Positions 39,405-47,261 of a stretch of DNA of 51,118 nucleotides are shown here, piece after piece. Positions within the stretch are counted from its first letter, which is position 1; each line of letters starts with the position of its first letter. Source of the DNA: an uncultured Prevotellaceae bacterium (GTDB lineage: Bacteria; Bacteroidota; Bacteroidia; Bacteroidales; Muribaculaceae); assembly GCA_900320245.1 (NCBI GenBank), contig ONRP01000014.1:1-51118 (forward strand), in the 5' to 3' direction. The notes under the pieces are model-generated. The model was not told the DNA's origin and made no database searches. It saw only the letters and a list, made by a program, of their open reading frames with translations. The translations under genes and the position numbers were made by a program.

Positions 39405-42092
39405 ATGGCTAAAAAGATTCATTCAAAAGGCTTGTCGGCCGAGCAAGTTATTGCCAGCCGGCAGCAATATGGTCCCAATATAATCACCCCGCCGGCTCGT
39501 GAGCCGTTGTGGCGGCAGTTCATGAAGAAGTTTGATGACCCGCTCATCAAGATTCTGCTTGTGGCATTGGCGCTTTCGGTGGGCTTGTCGGTTTATGAGT
39601 ATTTTTGGTTGCACATGGGTGCCTCGATATTCTTTGAGCCCTTGGGCATCTTTTTGGCTGTCGTGTTGGCCACGCTGGTGGGTTTTCTGGTAGAAGTCAA
39701 TGCCAACAAGAAGTTCCGTCTGCTCAACCAGAGCGACGACGGCGCTATGGTCAAGGTCCTGCGCTCGGGTCATATCACGCAGGTGGCTCGCCGCGATGTC
39801 GTGGTAGGCGACATCGTGATTCTGGAAACCGGCGAGAAAGTGCCAGCCGACGGTACCGTAGTCGAGAGTTTCACCCTTACCGTCGACGAGAGTTCGTTCA
39901 CCGGCGAGCCTTCGTCGTGGAAGACGCACGAAACAGGCGTTTCGGGCCATGAAGCCACCTATCCCGTGAACCTGCTGCTGCGCGGTAGCACCATTCTTGA
40001 GGGCAATGCGGTGATGCATGTCGAGCGCGTGGGCGACCAGACCGAGTACGGCAAAATCTACCGTGACGCGCAAATTGACAACAACGTGAGAACGCCGCTC
40101 ACCCAGCAACTCGACCGTCTGGGGCACACGATTTCCATCGGCAGTTACATCATGGCGGGCTTGCTGGTGCTGGGCCGCGTGATAGAATTTATCATTTCCG
40201 GCTCTGAAGGCGCCGTGGCCGATGCCCAATACTTCATCGAGACTGTAATGCTGGCCGTCACACTCATTGTGGTGTCGGTGCCCGAGGGGCTGCCCATGAG
40301 TGTCACCCTGTCGCTGGCGTTGAGTATGCGCAAGATGTTGAAGCACAAAAACCTGGTGCGGCGCATGCACGCTTGCGAAACGATGGGTGCTGCCACCGTC
40401 ATCTGTACCGACAAGACCGGCACGTTGACCCAAAACAAGATGCAGGTCTATGAGGCCCATTTCTATGGCCTGCCCGACGGCGCCAGTCTGACCAACAATG
40501 AGGTGGGTACCATAGTCGGGGAGAGCATCGCCTGCAACAGCACGGCCTACCTCGACGATAGCGATCCTGACAATATCGTAGCGCTGGGCAATCCCACCGA
40601 AGGTGCCCTGCTGCTGTGGCTCCGCAATGCCGGTGTGGACTACATGGCTCTGCGTGACAACAGCGAACCCTTGGCGCAGTTCCCGTTCTCGACGATGACC
40701 AAGTATATGGCTACCGTCATCGACAGTGCCACCGGCCAGCGCCTGCTGCTGGTGAAGGGCGCTCCCGAGATTGTCATGGATTTGTGCTTTAATGCGCTGG
40801 GCGGAGTGTCTTCTGAGGAGGTATCCAGCGAACTCATTAATTATCAAGCCAAGGCGATGCGCACATTGGCATTTGCCTATCGCGTCTTGCCTGCCGATGC
40901 CGATCCCGTGGGTGTCGTGAAGCAATTGAAGGCGGGCGATGTGCCGCCGCTGACGTTTGTGGGCATCGTGGCCATCAGCGACCCCGTGCGCGAAGATGTG
41001 CCTGCTGCCATCAACGACTGCCGCAGTGCCGGCGTGAAGGTGAAGATTGTTACCGGTGACACTGGCGCCACGGCACGCGAAATCGGGCGCCAGGTGGGCC
41101 TGTGGAGCGACACAGACCATGACGAAGCCATCATTACCGGGCCGGATTTTGCCGCCCTGAGCGACGATGAGGCCGCCGAGCGTGCCAAATCCATCAAAAT
41201 CATGGCGCGTGCCCGTCCCGACGACAAGGCGCGACTCGTGCGCCTGCTGCAGCGGCAGGGCGAGGTGGTCGCTGTCACCGGCGACGGCACCAACGACGCC
41301 CCGGCGCTCAATGCCGCCCAGGTGGGCCTGTCGATGGGCGACGGCACCGCCGTGGCCAAGGAAGCCAGCGACATCACGATTCTGGACAATTCGTTTGCCA
41401 GCATCAACAAGGCTGTGTTGTGGGGGCGCTCGTTGTACAGCAACATCCAGCGCTTCATCCTCTTCCAGTTGGCCGTTAATGTGTGCGCCTGCCTGGTGGT
41501 TGCCGTGTGCTCGTTCTTCAGCAAGCAGCCGGCGCTGACGGTGACACAGATGCTGTGGGTGAACCTCATTATGGACACCTTTGCAGCACTCGCCCTGGCT
41601 TCGCTGCCTCCCAACAGTGTGCTCATGCGCCGCAAGCCGCGCGACTCCCGAGCAAGTATCATCACGCGAAAGATGATGCGCTTCATTTTGGTGACGGGAA
41701 TGGTTTTTGCCGTGTTGATGATTGGGTTGTACTATTATTTCATCCGTGAGGCTAACGGTGGCCCCGTGTTTATGCGTGGTGTCGATCCCAGGATCAGTCC
41801 CGAGGAGATGGGCATCTTTTTCAGCGTCTTCGTCTTCCTGCAGTTCTGGAACATGTTAAATGCTAGGTCGTTCGAAACGGGAAAATGGGCCTTCAACAAT
41901 ATGGAGGACAGCAAGGTCTTCTGGGCCGTGATGCTGGTCATCTTTGTGGGACAGATTGTGCTTGTGCAGTGCTTCTCGCCGTTGTTCAACTGCGCTCCGC
42001 TTGACCTGCGCACCTGGCTGCTCATCATCTTTGGCACCTCGCCGGTTTTCGTGGTTGGACAGATTGTGATGGGTATCAAAAACAGGGAATAG
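39405..42092 (+). CDS. Calcium-translocating P-type ATPase (PMCA-like)
   Basis: 895-residue P2-type ATPase. Cation-transporter N-domain (KGLSAEQVIASRQQYGPNIITPP), TM1-2 at 50-105, actuator with LTVDESSFTGEP, TM4 motif VIVVSVPEGLPMSV, phosphorylation site ICTDKTGTLTQNKM (Asp336), nucleotide-binding KGAPEIVMDLC, hinge VTGDGTNDAPAL near residue 625, and six C-terminal helices including MLWVNLIMDTFAALALASLPP (TM6 ligands N and D). The VPEGLP and NLIMDT motifs favour Ca2+ export, though Mn2+ transport cannot be excluded. No promoter is evident, so it may be transcribed from the upstream gene. Confidence 0.93.
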   Translation: MAKKIHSKGLSAEQVIASRQQYGPNIITPPAREPLWRQFMKKFDDPLIKILLVALALSVGLSVYEYFWLHMGASIFFEPLGIFLAVVLATLVGFLVEVNANKKFRLLNQSDDGAMVKVLRSGHITQVARRDVVVGDIVILETGEKVPADGTVVESFTLTVDESSFTGEPSSWKTHETGVSGHEATYPVNLLLRGSTILEGNAVMHVERVGDQTEYGKIYRDAQIDNNVRTPLTQQLDRLGHTISIGSYIMAGLLVLGRVIEFIISGSEGAVADAQYFIETVMLAVTLIVVSVPEGLPMSVTLSLALSMRKMLKHKNLVRRMHACETMGAATVICTDKTGTLTQNKMQVYEAHFYGLPDGASLTNNEVGTIVGESIACNSTAYLDDSDPDNIVALGNPTEGALLLWLRNAGVDYMALRDNSEPLAQFPFSTMTKYMATVIDSATGQRLLLVKGAPEIVMDLCFNALGGVSSEEVSSELINYQAKAMRTLAFAYRVLPADADPVGVVKQLKAGDVPPLTFVGIVAISDPVREDVPAAINDCRSAGVKVKIVTGDTGATAREIGRQVGLWSDTDHDEAIITGPDFAALSDDEAAERAKSIKIMARARPDDKARLVRLLQRQGEVVAVTGDGTNDAPALNAAQVGLSMGDGTAVAKEASDITILDNSFASINKAVLWGRSLYSNIQRFILFQLAVNVCACLVVAVCSFFSKQPALTVTQMLWVNLIMDTFAALALASLPPNSVLMRRKPRDSRASIITRKMMRFILVTGMVFAVLMIGLYYYFIREANGGPVFMRGVDPRISPEEMGIFFSVFVFLQFWNMLNARSFETGKWAFNNMEDSKVFWAVMLVIFVGQIVLVQCFSPLFNCAPLDLRTWLLIIFGTSPVFVVGQIVMGIKNRE

Positions 42093-42124
42093 ATTTTCGG
42101 GTGTAAAATTTATTGTAAAAAAGA

Positions 42125-42156
42125 TTTGTGAGATAAATAAAATAGGTGTAATTTTG
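42125..42156 (+). promoter_or_regulatory. Promoter of the secreted protein gene (-33 TTTG, 20 nt, -7 TAATTTTG)
   Basis: TTTG at 42125-42128 and TAATTTTG at 42149-42156, with 56 bp to ATG 42213. Confidence 0.72.
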
Positions 42157-42166
42157 CAACACCTAT
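42142..42166 (+). promoter_or_regulatory. Candidate operator palindrome over the -7 box
   Basis: ATAGGTGT / ACACCTAT, perfect 8-bp arms with a 9-nt spacer, centred on the -7 box of the promoter. A protein dimer bound here would block initiation; alternatively it forms a hairpin at the 5' end of the message. Confidence 0.5.
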
Positions 42167-42212
42167 ATCTATGTTACATCTGAATTATCAATTATATACA
42201 AAATTAAGCACT

Positions 42213-43418
42213 ATGAAGAAATCGTTACTCTTAACTTTCGCTTTGTTGGCTTTTGGCTTTGGCGTGGCCAATGCTGAAATCGAAGTCAATGCAGTCAACA
42301 TCAACCAGCCTGCTGGTGATACCTTGATGTTTGCATTGCCCGTTGATGTAAACGTGTATCAGGACATCCAGAACTATCCTGACTCCGATCCCAACATCCG
42401 TTTTATGAAATTCCAGCCTGAGTACCTGGTAACCGCCCTCGATTTTACCAAGGGTGACGTTGCCAAGGGTACCGCCACCTTGCCTGCCAATGCCAAGGTG
42501 ATCGGCTTGGGTCTCGATGGCTACGACAATGGTAGTGATATGACCAGCAAGGGTGTCTTCCTTGAGGTGACCGCTTGGTGCCGCAACATTCCCGTTGACA
42601 AGGTTGAACTCGACAACCTCGACCTCTTCGATGGTTACAATTGGAATCCTCCCGTGGGTGACCTGTTTACCGACACCGTGACCTACCGTGGCTACATGGG
42701 TTGGGTCGGCTATCCCGGCTACATCACCACCTTCGACCCTGAGGCTACTGCCGAGAATCCCGGCACGATTGTTGAAGTTCCCTTCGGCAACCCCGATGAT
42801 CCCAACATGCCTTTCTGGTACCAGGGTGAGAACATCTACCTGACCCTGTGGATGCTCAACGACTATGACGTTCACATGAAGTACCGCTACATGGCCTATG
42901 ATGATGCCGAGGCCGAGTATGCCAGCCTGATGCGTTCGGGCAACTATTGCTTCAGCCCCGAGTCGCAGGCCGACATTCTGGACTTCTTCGGTGTACCCCT
43001 GATGTACGAATTGCCCGAGCATCGTCTGCCCGCTTTCCGCACTCCGTATTACACCAACGACGTTCGCGTTTCCCTCGAGGGTTACGACACCGAGTTTGAG
43101 TTGAAGGATGGTGACGGCAACGTTTGGGCTCCCGCCGAGGATGGTAATTTCTACGGCCTCGACCACACCAAGCAGTACTTCGTGGTTGTTGTCGGTGAAG
43201 AGATCGCATCGTTCTCCTTCGACGATATCTACAAGGATATCCATCTGATTATCCAGAACCCGACCGCAGTTAACGAAGTTGAGGCTGCCAAGACCGTCAG
43301 CAACGTGGTTTACTACAACCTGGCCGGCCAGCAGAGTGCACAGCCCGTTGATGGTGTGAACATCGTTGTCACCACCTACAGCGACGGCAGCACTACCACC
43401 ACCAAGGTTATGAAGTAA
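42213..43418 (+). CDS. Secreted protein with type IX secretion-like C-terminal tail
   Basis: 401 residues. Signal peptide MKKSLLLTFALLAFGFGVANA; a large beta-rich domain rich in aromatic residues (YNWNPPVGDLFTDTVTYRGYMGWVGYPGYITTF) that I do not recognise. The last 50 residues (AVNEVEAAKTVSNVVYYNLAGQQSAQPVDGVNIVVTTYSDGSTTTTKVMK) have the YYNLAGQ ... GVNIVV-x-T-Y-x-DG pattern of the Bacteroidales type A secretion tail. Probably exported by the type IX system and attached to or released from the surface. Codon choice is unusually uniform (GTT, GAC, GGT, AAG), suggesting high expression. ATG 42213 is chosen; an upstream in-frame ATG at 42171 lies too near the promoter. Confidence 0.83.
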   Translation: MKKSLLLTFALLAFGFGVANAEIEVNAVNINQPAGDTLMFALPVDVNVYQDIQNYPDSDPNIRFMKFQPEYLVTALDFTKGDVAKGTATLPANAKVIGLGLDGYDNGSDMTSKGVFLEVTAWCRNIPVDKVELDNLDLFDGYNWNPPVGDLFTDTVTYRGYMGWVGYPGYITTFDPEATAENPGTIVEVPFGNPDDPNMPFWYQGENIYLTLWMLNDYDVHMKYRYMAYDDAEAEYASLMRSGNYCFSPESQADILDFFGVPLMYELPEHRLPAFRTPYYTNDVRVSLEGYDTEFELKDGDGNVWAPAEDGNFYGLDHTKQYFVVVVGEEIASFSFDDIYKDIHLIIQNPTAVNEVEAAKTVSNVVYYNLAGQQSAQPVDGVNIVVTTYSDGSTTTTKVMK

Positions 43419-43472
43419 TGACGCCGTGAACTGAGGTGCCCGTCATCGGGGGCCTCGGCGTAAAGGACTCTT

Positions 43473-43508
43473 AGAGGATGTGTCAAAATTCTGGCACATC
43501 CTCTTTTT
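43473..43508 (+). terminator. Intrinsic terminator after the secreted protein gene
   Basis: AGAGGATGTG / CACATCCTCT, 10-bp perfect stem with a 12-nt loop, followed by TTTTT. A second, GC-rich hairpin lies just upstream near 43431-43454. Confidence 0.87.
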
Positions 43509-43738
43509 GTGATCTGCTGTAAAACACATGGCAAAGCCTCTGCTTTCCCAAGCAGAGGGTATGTCATAAAAATCCCTTTACAATATTAATGCAACGTTGA
43601 CTGATTGGAAAACTCCACTCATTGCATGGTGCAGGTGGCGGTATTATCATAGCGGGGCGGGAATCTGGCGGTTTCCGCCCTCATTGTTGATGGGAGTTGC
43701 AATCCTAAATGGCTAATTGATAATTTTTTATAACCTGA
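43509..43738. other. Intergenic DNA, no gene seen
   Basis: 230 bp between the terminator and the nrdD regulatory region. AT content rises sharply after 43700. GCAGAGG words near 43540-43560 are not part of a clear structure. Confidence 0.5.
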
Positions 43739-43825
43739 TTTTTGGAAAAAGTTTTCCAAAAATTTTTGTAACTATTTGTAAATCAAAAAAATATATTTTT
43801 ACTAAGTCCAAAAAGTTTTCCAAAA
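43739..43825 (+). promoter_or_regulatory. Paired candidate operators upstream of nrdD
   Basis: TTTTTGGAAAA-AG-TTTTCCAAAAA at 43739-43762 is a perfect 11-bp inverted repeat with a 2-nt spacer. Its 16-base half AAAAAGTTTTCCAAAA recurs exactly at 43810-43825, 64 bp downstream. The spacing and placement before the nrdD promoter suggest binding sites for a regulator. It does not match the NrdR-box consensus. Confidence 0.5.
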
Positions 43826-43847
43826 CGATTTTTTTCTTCAAAAATGC

Positions 43848-43877
43848 TTGTAGATTGCGCAGCATTGTTTACCTTTG
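43848..43877 (+). promoter_or_regulatory. Promoter of nrdD (-33 TTG, 19 nt, -7 TACCTTTG)
   Basis: TTG at 43848-43850 and TACCTTTG at 43870-43877; 80 bp before ATG 43958. Confidence 0.68.
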
Positions 43878-43886
43878 CAAACCGTT

Positions 43887-43908
43887 ACCGGAAAAACCGG
43901 TTTTTTTT
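43887..43908 (+). terminator. Terminator-like hairpin in the nrdD leader (candidate attenuator)
   Basis: ACCGG-AAAAA-CCGGT followed by T8 begins 10 bp after the -7 box. AAACCG at 43879-43884 can pair with CGGTTT at 43898-43903 as a competing stem. Confidence 0.5.
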
Positions 43909-43957
43909 ACGATAGCAATAGATACAGAAACCTTCCCTTTTTTATCAATACACGGAT

Positions 43958-46165
43958 ATGATACAGACAGTGTTGAAGCGTGATGGCCGCGTAGTCGGCT
44001 ACAACGAGGAAAAAATCAAGGCCGCAATTCGCAAAGCCATGCTCGCCACCGATGCCGGTGAAGACGAGAGCCTCATTCAGCGCATTGCTGACCGCATCGG
44101 TCAGCGCGGCCGTGCCCAGATGAGTGTTGAGGATATCCAGGACCAGGTGGAACTGGAACTGATGAAGAGCCCCCGCAAGGAGGTGGCCCGGTGCTATATC
44201 AATTATCGCCATGCCCGTAGCGTGGCCCGCAAGGCCAAGACGCGCGACCTGTTCCTGGAAATCATTAATGCCAAGAACAACGACGTCACCCGCGAGAATG
44301 CCAACATGAATGCTGACACGCCTGCCGGCATGATGATGAAGTTCGCCAGCGAGACGACCAAGCCCTTTGTCGATGACTATCTGCTCAGCGAAGAGGCCCG
44401 TGAAGCCGTACGCGGCAACTATCTGCATATCCACGACAAGGATTATTATCCCACCAAGAGCCTCACCTGCGTGCAGCACCCGCTCGACAAGGTCCTCAAG
44501 CAGGGCTATATGGCCGGACATGGTGAGTCGCGTCCCGCCAAGCGCATCGAGACGGCTGGCGTGATAGCATGTATCACCATGGAAACGGCTCAGAACGAGA
44601 TGCATGGTGGACAGGCCATTCCCGCATTTGACTTCTATCTGGCACCCTATGTGCGCCGCACGTTCGTCGAGGAGGTCAAGGTCCTCGAGGCCCTGATGGG
44701 GCAGGACTACAGCCGCCTGTATGATGTCAAGTTCGACGACTATGAGGAGCGCGAACTCGACTTCCTGCAGGGCGATGAGCGCATCCTTCAGCACGCCATC
44801 AACAGGACCGTCCGCCGTGTGCATCAGGCTATGGAGGCCTTCATCCATAACATGAATACCATCCACTCGCGCGGTGGCAACCAGGTGGTGTTCAGTTCCA
44901 TCAACTATGGCACCGACACTAGCGCCGAGGGCCGATGCATCATCCGCGAATTGCTCAACTCCACCTATCGTGGCGTGGGCAACGGTTCCACAGCGATTTT
45001 CCCCATCCAGATCTGGAAAAAGAAGACGGGTGTGAGTTACAAGCCCGGCGACCGCAACTACGACCTGTACCAACTGGCCTGCAAGGTGACGGCCCGCCGC
45101 TTCTTCCCCAACTTCGTCAACCTGGATGCCACCTACAACTACCACGAGCAGTGGCGTCCCGATGACCCCGAACGCTACAAACACGAGGTGGCTACGATGG
45201 GCTGCCGCACGCGCGTGTTCGAGAACCGTTTCGGCGAGAAGACGTCCATCGGACGCGGCAACCTGTCGTTCTCGACCATCAACATCGTGCGCCTGGCCAT
45301 CGAGTGTATGGACATCAAGGACCAGCAGGAGCGCATCGACCGCTTCTTTGCCAAACTCGACAATATGCTCGAAATCACGGCACGCCAACTCGATGACCGC
45401 TTCCAGTATCAGAAGACCGCAATGGCCAAACAGTTCCCGCTGCTCATGTCGCAGTTGTGGAACGGTGCCAGTGAACTGGGGCCCGACGACAAGGTCGAGA
45501 GCGTCATCAACCAGGGTACGCTCGGCATCGGGTTCATCGGCTTGGCCGAGTGCCTGATTGCCCTCACAGGGCACCATCACGGCGAGAGCGAAGAGGCGCA
45601 GCAGTTGGGCTTGAAGATCATCACCTATATGCGTGACCGTGTCAACGACTTCAGCGAGCGCTACCGCCACAACTACAGCGTGCTGGCAACTCCGGCCGAG
45701 GGCCTTGCCGGCAAGTTCACGCGCCGCGACCGCAAGGACTTTGGTGAAATTCCCGGCGTGACCGACAAAATCTACTACACCAACAGCAACCACGTGCCTG
45801 TTTACTACAAGTGCTCGCCCAAGCACAAGGCCGAGGTCGAGGCTCCCTACCACGAACTCACCCGAGGCGGACACATCTTCTACGTCGAGATTGACGGTGA
45901 TGCCACCCACAATCCCGAGGCCATTGCCAACGTCGTGGATCTCATGGACAAGTACAACATGGGATACTGCTCGGTGAACCACAACCGCAACCGCTGCATG
46001 GACTGCGGCTATGAAGACGCCACCGAGGGGCTCGAGGAATGTCCTGAGTGCCACAGTCATCACATCGACCGCCTGCAGCGTATCACGGGCTACCTCGTCG
46101 GCACTACCGACCGCTGGAACAGCGGCAAACTCGCCGAACTCAAGGACCGCGTCGTCCACAAGTGA
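43958..46165 (+). CDS. nrdD: Anaerobic ribonucleoside-triphosphate reductase
   Basis: Class III glycyl-radical reductase that makes dNTPs without oxygen. 735 residues: ATP-cone VLKRDGRVVGYNEEKIKAAIRKAM at 5-90, the ten-stranded barrel (LHIHDKDYYPTKSLTCVQHPLDKVL, GGNQVVFSSINYGTD, GNGSTAIFPIQIW, MGCRTRVFENRFGEKTSIGRGNLSFSTINIVRLA), a C-terminal zinc ribbon (CMDCGYE ... CPECHSHH), and the glycyl radical loop RITGYLVGTTDRWNSGK with Gly711 as the radical site. The activase nrdG follows 146 bp downstream. Regulation appears complex, with paired operator-like sites and a terminator-like leader. ATG 43958 leaves the ATP cone intact. Confidence 0.96.
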   Translation: MIQTVLKRDGRVVGYNEEKIKAAIRKAMLATDAGEDESLIQRIADRIGQRGRAQMSVEDIQDQVELELMKSPRKEVARCYINYRHARSVARKAKTRDLFLEIINAKNNDVTRENANMNADTPAGMMMKFASETTKPFVDDYLLSEEAREAVRGNYLHIHDKDYYPTKSLTCVQHPLDKVLKQGYMAGHGESRPAKRIETAGVIACITMETAQNEMHGGQAIPAFDFYLAPYVRRTFVEEVKVLEALMGQDYSRLYDVKFDDYEERELDFLQGDERILQHAINRTVRRVHQAMEAFIHNMNTIHSRGGNQVVFSSINYGTDTSAEGRCIIRELLNSTYRGVGNGSTAIFPIQIWKKKTGVSYKPGDRNYDLYQLACKVTARRFFPNFVNLDATYNYHEQWRPDDPERYKHEVATMGCRTRVFENRFGEKTSIGRGNLSFSTINIVRLAIECMDIKDQQERIDRFFAKLDNMLEITARQLDDRFQYQKTAMAKQFPLLMSQLWNGASELGPDDKVESVINQGTLGIGFIGLAECLIALTGHHHGESEEAQQLGLKIITYMRDRVNDFSERYRHNYSVLATPAEGLAGKFTRRDRKDFGEIPGVTDKIYYTNSNHVPVYYKCSPKHKAEVEAPYHELTRGGHIFYVEIDGDATHNPEAIANVVDLMDKYNMGYCSVNHNRNRCMDCGYEDATEGLEECPECHSHHIDRLQRITGYLVGTTDRWNSGKLAELKDRVVHK

Positions 46166-46311
46166 TATCAGTTTAGAGTTTTAAGTTAAGAGTTGTAAGT
46201 TTTAAGTTTTTAGTTTTAAGTATGGAATGTATTGCCTAAAACACATCGTTAGGCTCTGGTAATCATACTAAAAACTTACAACTTACAACTAAAAACTTAC
46301 AACTATTAGTA
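46166..46311. repeat. AT-rich oligonucleotide repeats between nrdD and nrdG
   Basis: GTTTTAAGTT / TTGTAAGTTTTAAG words at 46170-46220 are mirrored by ACTAAAAACTTACAAC words at 46268-46306, so the spacer can fold into a long AU-rich hairpin. No promoter box of the standard type is clear; nrdG is probably co-transcribed with nrdD. Confidence 0.5.
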
Positions 46312-46794
46312 ATGCTCAGAGTACTGCACATCGTCGAGGGTACCAGTGTCGATGGACCGGGCCTGCGCACGTCAATCTATCTGGCGGGCTGCAATCATCG
46401 TTGCCCTGGTTGCCACAATCCTGATTCGTGGAATTTCATGGGCGGTGAAGAGCGCACCCTCGATGAACTGATGCAGGTCATTGCCTATAACGAGGCGCCT
46501 GTCACCCTGAGTGGCGGTGACCCCTTGCATCAGCCTGTCGGCACCCGTGACCTCATCCATCGCATCAAGCAGGAACTGGGCTACAATGTCTGGTGCTTCA
46601 CGGGCTACACTTGGGAGGAGATAATGGGAAATCCGGTGCTGCTTGACACCGTGCGTGAACTCGACGTGCTTGTCGATGGTCCCTTTGTCCAGGCCGAGCG
46701 GGATATCTCGCTGCGCTTTCGCGGCAGCCGCAACCAGCGCCTTATCGATGTCCAGCGCACCCTTGCTACGGGCAATGTAACCCTTTGGCAGTGA
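46312..46794 (+). CDS. nrdG: Anaerobic ribonucleotide reductase-activating protein (radical SAM)
   Basis: 160 residues. Iron-sulfur/SAM motif LAGCNHRCPGCHN (Cys27, Cys31, Cys34), SGGDPLHQ for SAM binding, and WCFTGYTWEEI and VDGPFVQAERDISLRFRGSRNQRLIDV toward the C-terminus, all typical of NrdG. It uses SAM cleavage to place the glycyl radical on NrdD. Functions with the nrdD product 146 bp upstream. Confidence 0.95.
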   Translation: MLRVLHIVEGTSVDGPGLRTSIYLAGCNHRCPGCHNPDSWNFMGGEERTLDELMQVIAYNEAPVTLSGGDPLHQPVGTRDLIHRIKQELGYNVWCFTGYTWEEIMGNPVLLDTVRELDVLVDGPFVQAERDISLRFRGSRNQRLIDVQRTLATGNVTLWQ

Positions 46795-46844
46795 GACGCT
46801 ATCGTTACCGGTCTGTCTTTTCGAGAGGAAAAAGATTTTTTTTG

Positions 46845-46875
46845 TTGTAAGGTAAATAAAAAAGCAGTATCTTTG
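46845..46875 (+). promoter_or_regulatory. Promoter of the B12 operon (-33 TTG, 20 nt, -7 TATCTTTG)
   Basis: TTG at 46845-46847 and TATCTTTG at 46868-46875, just upstream of the cobalamin riboswitch. Confidence 0.72.
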
Positions 46876-46890
46876 CAGCAAATTATTGAG

Positions 46891-47090
46891 CGTGTCGAGG
46901 TTTCCTGAGCCCCTTTCGGGGCCTGGAATCAAAAGGGAATCAGGTGTGAATCCTGAACAGTACCCGCTGCTGTAACTCCTTGGTAACACATCGCGAGGCA
47001 CAGATGCCACTGGTAGCAACGTCATGCTGCATCATCACCGGGAAGGCGCCATCGCGATGGGGGAGAAGTCAGAAGACCTGCCTCCGCACG
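46891..47090 (+). ncRNA. Cobalamin riboswitch
   Basis: All core words of the B12 aptamer are present in order: AAAAGGGAATCAGGTGTGAA around 46931, AATCC-TGAAC-AGTACCCGC-TGCTGTAA at 46949-46974, GCCACTG at 47006-47012, GGGAAGGC at 47040-47047 and AGAAGACCTGCC at 47071-47082. A P1 stem joins CGTG-GAGG (46891-46900) with CCTC-CACG (47081-47090). The transcript then continues 171 nt to the first gene. It should shut down the downstream uptake operon when adenosyl- or methylcobalamin is plentiful. Confidence 0.94.
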
Positions 47091-47261
47091 GCCATTTATC
47101 GTGGTTCACGCGGCATTTGAACCCTGGCGAAGCAAGATGATGCAGGGCAATCACCAACACTCTGTGCATTTTTTGGAAATCAATGCTGATTTCTGTGCGT
47201 CCTGACCTTTATGTCGCATGATTCACCTCGGATTGTGAAACAGTTTTATATGTAATGTGAT
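47091..47261 (+). promoter_or_regulatory. Expression platform of the cobalamin riboswitch
   Basis: GATGATGCAG at 47136-47145 is exactly complementary to CTGCATCATC at 47027-47036 inside the aptamer, so the platform can pair with the ligand-binding region. No hairpin with a long T-run is evident, which favours control of translation start over termination. Confidence 0.55.

Noticed and set aside
39423-41120. A 565-residue open frame on the minus strand opposite the calcium ATPase
   Set aside because: Same reasoning: antisense shadow of a well-supported gene.
43739-43825. NrdR boxes before nrdD
   Set aside because: The repeats do not resemble the acaCwAtATaTwGtgt consensus, so I list them as unknown operators.
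43907-46159. A 750-residue open frame on the minus strand opposite nrdD
   Set aside because: It mirrors nrdD exactly, has no domain, and is Val/Ala/His-biased; a codon-usage shadow.
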